Below, one piece after another: positions 21,548 through 29,553 of a stretch of DNA of 64,000 bases. The position numbers were made by a program, and so were the translations under genes. Numbering within the stretch: position 1 is the first letter of the stretch; the number at the start of each line of letters is the position of its first letter. The notes under the pieces were generated by a model. The model was not told the origin of the DNA, did not search any database, and saw nothing but the letters and a program-made list of their open reading frames with translations. The DNA lies in assembly GCA_934700345.1 (NCBI GenBank), contig CAKUXP010000003.1, forward strand, positions 109,902 through 173,901, written 5' to 3'. Source of the stretch: an uncultured Fibrobacter sp. Its GTDB lineage: Bacteria; Fibrobacterota; Fibrobacteria; Fibrobacterales; Fibrobacteraceae.

Positions 21548-21760
21548 ATGATTAAAAAAAACGACATACGCAAAGAAACGCAAAATTGTTCGGATATGAA
21601 AGAACTTGGTGACTGGCATTGCAAGTTCGCCTGGCACTGGATGAAACGACACATAAATCCTGCCACGGAGCTCTCCGACATCGTGGCTGTGTTCAAGATA
21701 GGCGATGGTGAGGGGTTTCTTGTCGTGACGGAAGACGGTGACTACGAAATCAAGGCGTGA
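21548..21760 (+). CDS. Hypothetical protein next to the attachment site
   Basis: The product is 70 aa: a polar N-terminus, ELGDWHCKFAWHWMKRHI, then an acidic strand-rich end (IVAVFKIGDGEGFLVVTEDGDYEI). Start at ATG 21548 after GATAGGA. It has its own promoter and low GC, and it is the last gene before the attachment site, a common place for prophage-expressed cargo. Not recognised. Confidence 0.55.
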   Translation: MIKKNDIRKETQNCSDMKELGDWHCKFAWHWMKRHINPATELSDIVAVFKIGDGEGFLVVTEDGDYEIKA

Positions 21761-21831
21761 GGCTGAGTGCGCCGGGAAGCGTCTGCCGAACAGTGGACCC
21801 TTCTCGGTCGAGGTCAGGCGGAAACAAGGTT

Positions 21832-21851
21832 CGTGCAACAAAACGTGCAAC
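21832..21851. repeat. Integrase arm-type sites, P side
   Basis: CGTGCAAC occurs at 21832-21839 and 21844-21851, 12 bases apart. The same 8-mer occurs as a pair on the other side of the core (22097-22115). Confidence 0.7.
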
Positions 21852-21899
21852 CAAACGGCAAAAAGCCTAGAAAATAGGGCGTTGATGTAAAGCCTCGGA

Positions 21900-21945
21900 C
21901 TCATAACCCGCCGGTTCCCGGTTCAAGTCCGGGAGGTCCCACGAA
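21900..21945 (+). other. Internal attachment site: 3' half of tRNA (anticodon CAT)
   Basis: The sequence covers the anticodon loop CTCATAA, the T-arm CCCGG-TTCAAGT-CCGGG and the 3' acceptor AGGTCCC plus discriminator A; CCA is not encoded. The upstream bases do not complete an anticodon stem or D-arm, so this is a captured tRNA end and not a functional tRNA. Sequence identity with 63852-63897 ends here. Confidence 0.85.
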
Positions 21946-21980
21946 CCCCGCCAAATTTTGAAGATTTGGCGGGGTTTTTG
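21945..21980 (+). terminator. Phage-borne terminator just past the attachment core
   Basis: A 12-bp perfect stem ACCCCGCCAAAT/ATTTGGCGGGGT with a 7-base loop and TTTTTG. At the left end of a prophage it would terminate the restored host tRNA. The rest of 21981-22131 holds only the arm sites and the integrase ribosome site. Confidence 0.85.
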
Positions 21981-22096
21981 CTTTTTTGAACGAATTTCGG
22001 GAAATCTGGTCACGGAAAAAACGCTCCGGCCTCTTTCGTTTTGGGTAAATCTAAGGACATTTTAACACCTAAAAACCCGTAAAGTTTTATCTTTCC

Positions 22097-22115
22097 CGTG
22101 CAACAAACGTGCAAC
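22097..22115. repeat. Integrase arm-type sites, P' side
   Basis: CGTGCAAC at 22097-22104 and 22108-22115, 11 bases apart, immediately before int. Confidence 0.7.
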
Positions 22116-22131
22116 AGCTGCGGAGGATTCC

Positions 22132-23172
22132 ATGGGAAAGATGCCGACCTACACGATAGTCCAGCGGGCGAAGTACCGGGGCGACCAGACCTGGTACCTG
22201 AGGACGTGCGAGAACGGAAAGACCTCTTACCGGAGCTTGGGGACGGACAGGAAGAAGGATGCGCAGGCTTTCCTGGACAGGATGAACGCGCGAAGGTTCA
22301 TGCCGGATCTTCCCGGAACCGGGGACGCCCGGATGGACGAAATCGTTTCCGGGTGGCTGGAGAAGATGCGCTCGGAACATGGGGCCTATTCGCCGACCTT
22401 CGTCGCCTACAGGTTTCGGATCGCCCATTTCGCGAGATTCTGTTCGGAACGCAGGATAGAGCGCTATTCCGACATGACCCCTCTCCAGGCGGAGCGGTTT
22501 GCGGAATACGTATCGGATCGGGTCGCCCCGAAGACGGCGAGGGAAATCCTCAAGCTCGCCCGAAACTGCGTTTCGTGGGCGATCGACGCGTACAACCTCC
22601 CCGGGCGCGATGTCTTCAGGGGGACGAAAACCCCGAAGGTAAGGAAGACCCGTGTCGAGTTCTGGACCTGGGAGCAGATCCGTGCCATCCTGTCGAACGC
22701 CCCCAATGACGGCGCCCGTGCGCTCTGGGGGCTGATGGCGTATGCGGGGCTGCGCTGGAGCGAGGCCAGGAACCTGAAGATTGGCGACCTGGGCGGGGAC
22801 ACGCTGACCGTCGTCGAAGGGAAGGGAGGGAAGACGGCCGAACTTCCCGTCTCTTCCGTCCTCCGTCCGCTTCTTGACGCATCGATTTGCGGGAGGAAGG
22901 AAGGGCTTGTCGTCCCGAAAGATGCCGTCCCGATGCGGAGCGACAAGGCGATGAAATACCTGCAGAGAGCGGTGGATGCCGCCGGGATTCCCGGCGGTCA
23001 TGTGTCGCACCACAGGCTACGCCATTCGTTCGCCTCGGAACTCCTGCGCAACGGGGTGAATCCCCGCACAGTGCAGGAACTGATGCGGCACTCGTCGATC
23101 GACACGCTGTTCGACCATTACGCGCACGTGCTGCGGAGCGACCTGAAGGACGCCGTGGAAGGCATCGGCTAG
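22132..23172 (+). CDS. int: Tyrosine-recombinase integrase
   Basis: The product is 346 aa. It inserts the phage at the tRNA 3' end. An N-terminal arm-binding strand region and a SAM-like core-binding domain (residues about 60-150) precede the catalytic domain with R208 (GLRWSEA), K near 230, H294-R-L-R297, H320 (LMRHSSIDT) and nucleophile Y330 (FDHYAHV). CGGAGG precedes the ATG. The gene lies 187 bases inside the left attachment site, on the same strand as the structural genes that follow. Confidence 0.95.
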   Translation: MGKMPTYTIVQRAKYRGDQTWYLRTCENGKTSYRSLGTDRKKDAQAFLDRMNARRFMPDLPGTGDARMDEIVSGWLEKMRSEHGAYSPTFVAYRFRIAHFARFCSERRIERYSDMTPLQAERFAEYVSDRVAPKTAREILKLARNCVSWAIDAYNLPGRDVFRGTKTPKVRKTRVEFWTWEQIRAILSNAPNDGARALWGLMAYAGLRWSEARNLKIGDLGGDTLTVVEGKGGKTAELPVSSVLRPLLDASICGRKEGLVVPKDAVPMRSDKAMKYLQRAVDAAGIPGGHVSHHRLRHSFASELLRNGVNPRTVQELMRHSSIDTLFDHYAHVLRSDLKDAVEGIG

Positions 23173-23240
23173 GCTTTCCGCCTTTTTAGGGGTTTTTGGG
23201 CGTATTTGGCGGGCCGCTATCCCCTGCGCTTCCCGGGTCG

Positions 23241-23246
23241 TATATT
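23241..23246 (+). promoter_or_regulatory. -10-like box before the head operon
   Basis: TATATT lies 7 bases before the ATG of the protease gene, the same spacing as in the TA promoters. No clear -35 box is seen, so activation by a phage factor or reliance on upstream transcription is possible. GTGGGG could also serve as a weak ribosome site. Confidence 0.4.
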
Positions 23247-23253
23247 TGTGGGG

Positions 23254-24381
23254 ATGAAAACCAAGACGAGGGACTATTCTGAATTTCCGGTACAGGCGCT
23301 CCGGCGCACTCCGGAGGGCTACCTGACGGGGCGCGTGCGCGCGACCTGCTCTGGCGTGTTCCCGTACCTGGCCGACGGGGGGCGGACGGTGAACCGGCTC
23401 CGCCCTGATGCGGAGGTCGGTGACGCGGAATCGGTCCGCTCGCTGAACTCGAAGCCGGTGACGCTCCGGCACCCTGACGAGGACGTGACCCCGGACAACG
23501 CGAAGAGGCTGCAGGTGGGGTTCACGGGGACGGACGCGGAATGGGACGGCTCCTACGTCTCCGTCACGGTGACGGTGACCGACCGGGACGCGATAGCGGC
23601 GATAGAGGGCGGCGAGGTGGCCGCGCTCTCCTGCGGCTACAGCGCGGACCTTTCGTCGGACACGGGCAACTGGCGCGGGAGCGCCTACGACGAGGTGATG
23701 TCCGGCATCCGCTACAACCACCTGGCCCTAGTGAAGGCGGGTCGTGCGGGCGACGGCGTGACGTTCAGGGCGGGCGACTGCGCCCTCGGGGAGAAAATTT
23801 TCAACAAGGACAGCAACCCCGGCGGGAAGCCGGAGGGGGGACAGATGAAGACGATGGTAATCGACGGCGTGCAGTGCCAGGCCGACGAGGCGGTGGTCGC
23901 CCGAGTCCAGGAGCTCGAGAAGGGGCTGAAGGACGCGCGGGACGAAATCGCGGAATCCAAAAAGGGACTCGACCGCGTGACGGCGGAACGGGACGCGGCG
24001 CTCGCCGAGAACGGGAAGCTCAAGGAGGCCCAGGTCTCCGACGCGGAGATCGCGCGTCTCGCGGACGAGAGGATCGCTCTCGTCGAAAAGGCTCGCTCGC
24101 TCGGCTGCGACTGCAAGGCGCAGGACTCGGCGGATTCCATCCGCCGTGCGGTCATCGCGAAGGCGTTCGACGGCATGGACCTCGAAGGGAAGAGCGCCGA
24201 CTACGTGTCGGCGATGTACGACGCGGCGGTGGCGTCGCTCGGGAAGTCCGGGAAGCCGGAAGCCAAGGGTTCGCCCCTCGCGCCCGACTGGTCGCATCTG
24301 GGCGACGGCGCGGACTGCGACCCGGAAGCCGCCTACCGCAAGATGTGCGAAGGCATCAACGGAAAGAAGAAGGAGGGCTAG
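23254..24381 (+). CDS. Prohead protease/scaffold, DUF2213 family
   Basis: The product is 375 aa. The N-terminal 180 residues show DUF2213 hallmarks: SKPVTLRHPDEDVTPDNAKR (likely active His), EVAALSCGYSADL and GIRYNHLALVKAGRAG. The rest has a coiled coil (VVARVQELEKGLKDARDEIAESKKG) that would be the scaffold. The start is ATG 23254; the longer frame runs through the -10-like box. Confidence 0.8.
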   Translation: MKTKTRDYSEFPVQALRRTPEGYLTGRVRATCSGVFPYLADGGRTVNRLRPDAEVGDAESVRSLNSKPVTLRHPDEDVTPDNAKRLQVGFTGTDAEWDGSYVSVTVTVTDRDAIAAIEGGEVAALSCGYSADLSSDTGNWRGSAYDEVMSGIRYNHLALVKAGRAGDGVTFRAGDCALGEKIFNKDSNPGGKPEGGQMKTMVIDGVQCQADEAVVARVQELEKGLKDARDEIAESKKGLDRVTAERDAALAENGKLKEAQVSDAEIARLADERIALVEKARSLGCDCKAQDSADSIRRAVIAKAFDGMDLEGKSADYVSAMYDAAVASLGKSGKPEAKGSPLAPDWSHLGDGADCDPEAAYRKMCEGINGKKKEG

Positions 24382-24384
24382 GAC

Positions 24385-24816
24385 ATGGCCGACAACTCTA
24401 CACTGGGACGCCCTGGACTGCTGTTCCCGTTCGTGAACCACTCGGTCGAGACCGGGATCATCCAGGAGGACGTGGACTCGGAGGGCGGATTCGCGCTCTG
24501 GGGCAAGAAGGGCGAGCCGGGCAAGGTCTACGCGACGAAGCCGGCGAGCGACGGGATCCTGCTCGGCATCTGCCAGCGGACGACAATCTGCGACGGGTAT
24601 TCGGAAGGCGACGCGGTGAACGTCGTGAAGAAGGGGCGCGTCTGGGTCAAGGTGAAGGGCGAGGTTCTCGCCGGACAGGCGGCTAACATCGACGACAACA
24701 CGGGCCTGCCGACCTCGGCGGCGTCATCTGAAAAGGCGACGGTGACCGCCATCGGCGGCGGCGTCTTCAAGTCCAACGCGGCGGACGGCGCGCTCGCCGA
24801 GCTGGAAATCGCATAA
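24385..24816 (+). CDS. Head decoration / structural cement protein
   Basis: The product is 143 aa, small, Gly/Ala/Val-rich and all-beta in appearance (GDAVNVVKKGRVWVKVKGEVLAGQAAN). This is the pattern of DUF2190-like cement proteins, which lie between protease and capsid genes as here. Confidence 0.7.
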   Translation: MADNSTLGRPGLLFPFVNHSVETGIIQEDVDSEGGFALWGKKGEPGKVYATKPASDGILLGICQRTTICDGYSEGDAVNVVKKGRVWVKVKGEVLAGQAANIDDNTGLPTSAASSEKATVTAIGGGVFKSNAADGALAELEIA

Positions 24817-24829
24817 GGAGAAATTGAAT

Positions 24830-25747
24830 ATGGCATTCAAGGATTCGGAACTCGTCAGGCTGAAGAGCCTGTTCAACCAGATTGCGACCGAGACCTACGG
24901 TCTCGAACGCGAGGCGCTCGACGCGACGAAGTTCATCCCGGCGCAGGGCGGTGTCGGCCAGTGGGCCGGCTCGTGGACCTACAAGGTGCTCTCGGAATTC
25001 GGCGTTGCGAAGTTCATCAGCGACTACGCGGAAGACCTGCCCCCGGTGAGCCGGGCGCTGGAACTGCGCACCGTGCTCATCCGCACGATTGCCGACAGCT
25101 ACGGCTACAGCGAGGCGGAACTGATGACGTGGCTCGCCGCGGGCGTGGACGTCTCGCGCGACGACGCGGAGACCGCGCGCCGCAAGATCGACGAGAAGGT
25201 GGACGAGGTCCTCCTCCTCGGGGACAAGTCCGTGGACGTCGAGGGGCTTTTCAACAACTCGAACGTGAGCGTGGCGACCATCGAGGCTGGCGCCACATCC
25301 TCCGCGACCGCCTGGAGCGGCAAGACGGTGGACGAGATCGTCAAGGACGTGCAGGCGCTCGTGGACGCGGTCTACAAGGGCTCGAAGAACACGGTGAAGG
25401 GCGACACCCTGATCCTCCCTCACGCGGCGTTCGCCCACGTCTCGACGACCCGCGTCGGCGCGACGGACAGCCGTACGATCCTCGAGCACCTGAAGGCGGT
25501 CTTCGCGGCGCAGGGTATCGCGAACTGGTACGAGTCGGCGAAGCTCGACACGGCCGGCGCGTCGGGCAAGACCCGCGCGGTCCTGTACCGCAAGGCGCCG
25601 AACGTCGTCGCCTACGTGCTCCCGGTCCCGTTCCGCCAGAAGGAGGCGCAGGAATGCGCGCTGCACTACAAGGTGCCGTGCTACGCGCGGATCGGCGGAA
25701 CCGTAATCAAGAACATCAAGGGCGTCGTCTACGCGGACGGCGTGTAG
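24830..25747 (+). CDS. Major capsid protein, DUF2184 family
   Basis: The product is 305 aa with an HK97-type fold expected. Family features: FIPAQGGVGQWAGSWTYKVL near the N-terminus, ALELRTVLIRTIADSYGYSEAEL, and the C-terminal VPFRQKEAQECALHYKVPCYARIGGTVI. AAGGAGAA precedes ATG 24830. Confidence 0.85.
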   Translation: MAFKDSELVRLKSLFNQIATETYGLEREALDATKFIPAQGGVGQWAGSWTYKVLSEFGVAKFISDYAEDLPPVSRALELRTVLIRTIADSYGYSEAELMTWLAAGVDVSRDDAETARRKIDEKVDEVLLLGDKSVDVEGLFNNSNVSVATIEAGATSSATAWSGKTVDEIVKDVQALVDAVYKGSKNTVKGDTLILPHAAFAHVSTTRVGATDSRTILEHLKAVFAAQGIANWYESAKLDTAGASGKTRAVLYRKAPNVVAYVLPVPFRQKEAQECALHYKVPCYARIGGTVIKNIKGVVYADGV

Positions 25748-25763
25748 CCTTCACTCTCCGGTG

Positions 25764-25808
25764 GAGCGTCCGTCCGAAGGGGCGGGCGCATGCCGGATTT
25801 TTTTTTGC
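25764..25808 (+). terminator. Possible partial terminator after the capsid gene
   Basis: GCGTCCGTCC/GGGGCGGGCGC pair over 10 bp with three G-T pairs. A run of 9 T follows 7 bases later. It may reduce readthrough so that capsid exceeds downstream products. Confidence 0.4.
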
Positions 25809-25822
25809 CGGAGAAAACGCAA

Positions 25823-26155
25823 ATGATAGTCATCAACAACACCCGCCACGCGGTGATCGCCGGGAACGACATCCTGCTTCCCGGCAGCAACACGGTGGCG
25901 AGACTCGACACGGGACGCTACCCGCTTCTCGCCGACATGGTGGAACGCGGCGACCTCTCCGTCACGGAGAAGCCGACGGAAAGCCAGGCGGTGGAGGCGC
26001 TCCGCAAGGCGAACACGCAGAAGGCGGTGGACGCCATCCTTTCGGAGACGAAGGGGACGGTGCGCGTACGCAAGGCCGCGGCGGAACGGAAGTCCTACCT
26101 CGACGGGTTCGACGCGGAAGTCCGCGCCGCCCGCGTGGACGGGGAAAAGGGCTAG
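25823..26155 (+). CDS. Hypothetical head-region protein
   Basis: The product is 110 aa. ATG 25823 is preferred over 25790 because CCGGAG lies before it and the earlier start falls in the terminator-like hairpin. A short beta N-terminus (MIVINNTRHAVIAG) is followed by charged helices. Position suggests head completion. Not recognised. Confidence 0.6.
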   Translation: MIVINNTRHAVIAGNDILLPGSNTVARLDTGRYPLLADMVERGDLSVTEKPTESQAVEALRKANTQKAVDAILSETKGTVRVRKAAAERKSYLDGFDAEVRAARVDGEKG

Positions 26156-26156
26156 C

Positions 26157-26567
26157 GTGCAGGGTCTGAGCGACAGCGAACGAGAGGAACTCGCGGGCTA
26201 CCTCGCGCCGGAGACGGCGACGAGCGCCCGCCTCGACGCATGGACCAGGATGGCGATGTTCCGCGCGAGCCGCGCCGTCTTCGGCAAGGCGTATGTCTAC
26301 GCTCTCTCGCTCCTCGTGTCGCACCGCGCTGCGCTGGAATCGAGGGGAAGCGACGGGGCGGCGGGTCCGGTGTCCTCCGTGAGGGAGGGCGACCTGTCCG
26401 TTTCGTACGGGTCTTCCGGGAACGCTTCGGACGGCGACCTGTCCTCGACGTCATACGGGCAGGAGTACCTGTCGCTGCTCAGGCAGTACAGGCCTAAGCC
26501 GGGACTGACCGGCGGGACACGTATTTGCGGAGGATGCGGTGGCGACACTGTTCAATCGCTTTTTTGA
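26157..26567 (+). CDS. Head completion protein, DUF4054-like
   Basis: The product is 136 aa, GTG start directly after the previous TAG. The helical N-terminus and GQEYLSLLRQYRP end fit DUF4054 connector proteins. It overlaps the next gene by 29 bases. Confidence 0.65.
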   Translation: MQGLSDSEREELAGYLAPETATSARLDAWTRMAMFRASRAVFGKAYVYALSLLVSHRAALESRGSDGAAGPVSSVREGDLSVSYGSSGNASDGDLSSTSYGQEYLSLLRQYRPKPGLTGGTRICGGCGGDTVQSLF

Positions 26568-26907
26568 GGCGGTGACGGAATCCGCCCCGTCCTACGCCCC
26601 TGACGGCTCGTACGTCCCGGGGACGTTCTCGGTACGGAAGGTCCGTGGGACGGTGCAGCCGCTCTCGGGCATGGAGACGGTCCCCGCCGTGGCGGCATCC
26701 CGAAACACGGGGACGGCCAAGGTGTATTCATCCGAGCGCCTGGAGTTCCGGCGCGAGGGGGAAAAGTCGGGCCGCGGCTACGTCAGGCTCGGGGGAGCGC
26801 TATACGAGCTCATGGACGAGCTTCCGAACCAAAACGGCCTCGTCGAACACTGGAAATACGTCGCCTGCCTGGTCCCGCCCTCGCAGGTTCCGGAGGCGCT
26901 GGGATGA
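26539..26907 (+). CDS. Head-tail connector protein
   Basis: The product is 122 aa, GTG start after AGGATG. Strand-rich (YVPGTFSVRKVRGTVQPLSG; YELMDELPNQNGLVEHWKYVACL). Place and length fit a neck protein. The exact family is not certain. Confidence 0.6.
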   Translation: MATLFNRFFEAVTESAPSYAPDGSYVPGTFSVRKVRGTVQPLSGMETVPAVAASRNTGTAKVYSSERLEFRREGEKSGRGYVRLGGALYELMDELPNQNGLVEHWKYVACLVPPSQVPEALG

Positions 26908-27380
26908 GGACGGACGGGATAAAGGGCGCGGTCTGCTCGTTCTTCAACGGGCTCGAAAAATTTTCGGGCTGCCCGTTCGTCAAGTCGCCCGTGAACGCCG
27001 CCGCTCCGGTCGGTACCTACATCGCCGTCCGCGTCGAGGGCGTGGAGCAGGACGGCTCTATGATGGAGCCGCCGCCGGGCGATGGGGCGGCATTCGCCTT
27101 CCAGCAGGTGGCCACGGTCTCGCTTGTCGAGGTCGAGGGCGACGGCGACTTCCTGCGCATGGCGCGGGACGCCATCCAGACGCGGGACTTCCGGGAGGCC
27201 GCGGCCAAGGCCGGGTTCACCGTCTGGGACTGGACCCCGATAGTCCCTGTCGATACGTTCGACGGGGAGTTCGTCGTCAGGCAATGGAGATTCACTTTCA
27301 CCGCGAACTTCGCGGACACATTCACGGCGGACGTCCCGGCTATCCGGAGCGTCGAGCCGATAACCCTAAAGGGAGGATAG
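26904..27380 (+). CDS. Neck/tail terminator protein
   Basis: The product is 158 aa. Features LVEVEGDGDFLRMARDAIQTRDFREAAAKAGF and RWRFTFTANFADT resemble LIC_12616-type tail terminators that precede the sheath. ATGA overlap upstream. Confidence 0.65.
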   Translation: MRTDGIKGAVCSFFNGLEKFSGCPFVKSPVNAAAPVGTYIAVRVEGVEQDGSMMEPPPGDGAAFAFQQVATVSLVEVEGDGDFLRMARDAIQTRDFREAAAKAGFTVWDWTPIVPVDTFDGEFVVRQWRFTFTANFADTFTADVPAIRSVEPITLKGG

Positions 27381-27384
27381 GCCG

Positions 27385-28425
27385 ATGGCGCAGATTATCG
27401 ACCAGATTGTCAAGGTAAGCATCCAGGATTCTGTCTCCGGCGTGACGACGACCGACGTGAACACGGTCGCGCTTGTCGGGACTTCGGACGAATCCGGGGC
27501 CTCTGCCCAGGAAATCGCGTCCGCGGAAGGCGCGGAAACGGCGTTCGGCAAGGATTCGCAGCTGGCTTCGATGGCTCGGGCGTTCTTCGCCCAGGATTCG
27601 CAGCCGTCGCGGGCGGTCTGCGTCCCGGCGGGGAGCGACGCGCTCGCCTCCGCCAAGGCCGCCGCGAAGGCGTTCGGCTTCTACCATGTCTGCCTTTCGA
27701 CGGGTGACGCGGAAGTTTCCGCGGAGACGCTCGCCGGCTGGCAGGAATGGCTCGCCGACGCGAAGAAGGTGCTCCACGCGCAGGTTTCGCCGGAAAAGGC
27801 GGACGCGCTGAAGTCGCACGGCAACGACCGCGTCGCTGTCTACGTGCATGCGGAGACGCATGGAACGGGCAAGGAACACCTGCACGTCGCGATAGTTGCT
27901 CTTCGCTGCGCGGCGGATTCCGCGCGCGGGACGTTCGCGCACAAGACATGCAAGGGGGTGACGGCGGACAGCTACACCGCCGAGGAATACGCGGCGATGA
28001 CGGACGCCGGGCTCAACGTCTATTCGACGGTGGCCGGCGAGGCGCGCCTCTTCATGGGGACGACCGGGAGCGCGACCGACTTCATCGACCAGGCGATCAA
28101 GGACGACTGGATCCGCTTTAACGTCCAGAGCCGCATCTTCCGCCTCCTCGGCGAGGCGAACGACGGGCACGGCGTGAACTACGACGACGCGGGAATCGGG
28201 GCGGTGGCCGCCGCCGTCCTGAACGTGCTCAACGTCGCCGCCGACACGGACCACCAGTACGTCATGGATGGTTCCGCCTCCGTGGACTACAGGCCGTATT
28301 CCTACCTCAAGGAAAACTACGCGGAGGACGTGCAGAAGCGCAACCTTCCGCTCGTATCGGGCAGGTACGCCCGGATGAACTCTATCCACACCGTCCGGCA
28401 GGTCACCCTGCAGGTCACACTCTAG
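27385..28425 (+). CDS. Contractile tail sheath, DUF3383 family
   Basis: The product is 346 aa. The DUF3383 pattern includes VALVGTSDES, the long VYSTVAGEARLFMGTTGSATDFIDQAIKDDWIRFNVQSRIFRLL segment, and RNLPLVSGRYARMNSIHTV at the end. It shows that the tail is contractile. GGGAGG precedes the ATG of the tube gene that follows. Confidence 0.85.
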   Translation: MAQIIDQIVKVSIQDSVSGVTTTDVNTVALVGTSDESGASAQEIASAEGAETAFGKDSQLASMARAFFAQDSQPSRAVCVPAGSDALASAKAAAKAFGFYHVCLSTGDAEVSAETLAGWQEWLADAKKVLHAQVSPEKADALKSHGNDRVAVYVHAETHGTGKEHLHVAIVALRCAADSARGTFAHKTCKGVTADSYTAEEYAAMTDAGLNVYSTVAGEARLFMGTTGSATDFIDQAIKDDWIRFNVQSRIFRLLGEANDGHGVNYDDAGIGAVAAAVLNVLNVAADTDHQYVMDGSASVDYRPYSYLKENYAEDVQKRNLPLVSGRYARMNSIHTVRQVTLQVTL

Positions 28426-28437
28426 GGAGGTTTCAAC

Positions 28438-28851
28438 ATGTCGATGCTCGGAACATACGACCATACAAAGGTGAACATCTCGCTCAACGGGATAGCCCTG
28501 ACGGACTTCAACGGCGACGTGACCATCGAGAAGGAAGGCGACGACTTCGAGACCGTCGAGGGATCGAACGGCGCGGTGGAACGCTCGCGCATGAACCGGA
28601 GCCTCTACACGGTGACGATCCCGTTCATGCAGACGTCGAAGCAGCTCAACGCCGTCGAGGCGCTCCGCGTGGCGGACGTCGGGACCGGCGCGGGACCGTT
28701 CCCGTTCGCGGTCACGGACCTCAACGGCGCCTACGTGCTGATGGGCCAGGCGTGGATCCGCAGCATGGGGACGGCGACGAAGGGCCGCGCGGCGACGGCG
28801 CGCTCGGTGACCCTTTCCGTCAAGGCGGAACTCGCGTTCGAGGGGGCGTAA
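28438..28851 (+). CDS. Tail tube protein, DUF3277 family
   Basis: The product is 137 aa: KVNISLNGIALTDFNGDVTIEKEGDDFETVEGSNGAVERSR followed by strands. This is the expected tube partner right after a DUF3383 sheath. Confidence 0.8.
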   Translation: MSMLGTYDHTKVNISLNGIALTDFNGDVTIEKEGDDFETVEGSNGAVERSRMNRSLYTVTIPFMQTSKQLNAVEALRVADVGTGAGPFPFAVTDLNGAYVLMGQAWIRSMGTATKGRAATARSVTLSVKAELAFEGA

Positions 28852-28854
28852 AAA

Positions 28855-29277
28855 ATGCTCGAACCCGTAAACTTCGACATGGGCGGCGAGAGCTACCAGC
28901 TTCTCCCGCACACGGGCTTCCAGGCGCTGGACCTGGACCGCAAGGTTTCCGCCCTCTTTGGCCGCCTCGCCTCCCGGGTCCAGGCGGAAGCCGAACCTGG
29001 GACGCCCGCGTTCTCCGCGGCCTTCTTCGCCGCGCTCGGCGAGGCGCTGGAGGCGTACACGCCGTCCGAATACCGTTGGCTCGTCGAGACCACGCTTTCC
29101 CGAGTCACGGTGACGACGCCCGGGAAGAAGAACATCTCGCTTTCCACGGCGGACGTCGCGGCGGAGCACTTTGCCGGACGCTACGCGGAACTTTACAATG
29201 TGCTGTTCAGGGTTTGGGAACTGGACCGGCTTTCCCCTTTCGGGGCGGCCCGGGAGGCGGAAGCGGCTGGGAACTGA
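28855..29277 (+). CDS. Tail assembly chaperone, short form
   Basis: The product is 140 aa, the analogue of lambda gpG located between tube and tape measure. Normal termination is at TGA 29275-29277. A slippery heptamer C CCT TTC at 29235-29241 near the 3' end allows the longer product. Confidence 0.75.
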   Translation: MLEPVNFDMGGESYQLLPHTGFQALDLDRKVSALFGRLASRVQAEAEPGTPAFSAAFFAALGEALEAYTPSEYRWLVETTLSRVTVTTPGKKNISLSTADVAAEHFAGRYAELYNVLFRVWELDRLSPFGAAREAEAAGN

Positions 29278-29552
29278 ACCCGTCGAACCCGGTTGTCGCG
29301 GCGTTCACGTCGGAAGAGGAATCGGACGGCGCGCGCATGGGCGACATCGGGACGCTTTCCGGGAGCGCGCTAGACTACGCGCCCGCATGGGCTCTCGCCG
29401 ACAGGGGAATCCCGCTTTCCGACATCGAGGCCGAGTGGACCTTCGACCGGATGGCTGCGTTCTCAGACTACGCGAGGATGAAGTCCGACTACCGGAGCGC
29501 ATGGACGGAGTTCTACCGCAGGCAGGCAGAAAGCCGCCGAAAGGGAGGATGA
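28855..29552 (+). CDS. Tail assembly chaperone, -1 frameshift form
   Basis: After 129 codons (ending SPF) a -1 slip on CCCTTTC (29235-29241) continues as RGGPGGGSGWELNP... for 103 more residues to the stop at 29550-29552, about 232 aa in all. The downstream frame has no ribosome site or credible start of its own. This is the G/GT arrangement known in many long-tailed phages. Confidence 0.75.
29235..29241 (+). promoter_or_regulatory. Programmed -1 frameshift heptamer CCCTTTC
   Basis: It reads C CCT TTC in the zero frame, a perfect X XXY YYZ pattern, followed by very GC-rich sequence that could stall ribosomes. Confidence 0.75.
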
Positions 29553-29553
29553 C

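Larger units (their letters stand above)
1..21945 (+). mobile_element. Right part of a first tandem prophage copy
   Basis: This stretch recurs at 41953-63897 at a constant offset of 41952; every reading frame compared gives the same protein in both places, and an 11-base C homopolymer (10285-10295) has the same length in both. It begins inside the DUF1353 gene and ends at the tRNA-derived attachment site. Its own integrase, head and tail half would lie to the left of the window. Identity ends at 21945/63897, exactly at the attachment core, as expected for tandem prophages sharing a site. An assembly duplication made from replicating or circular phage reads cannot be excluded. Confidence 0.85.

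Noticed and set aside
21880..21945. Complete tRNA gene
   Set aside because: Only the anticodon loop, T-arm and 3' acceptor are present. The upstream bases do not form the 5' acceptor, D-arm or a full anticodon stem, so this is an attachment fragment.
22132..22140. Leaderless start for int
   Set aside because: A good CGGAGG ribosome site precedes the ATG, and no -10 box lies at the leaderless spacing.
27340..29169. 609-aa minus-strand frame across sheath and tube genes
   Set aside because: Antisense to three clear structural genes and rich in Arg/Val/His, typical of a GC shadow.
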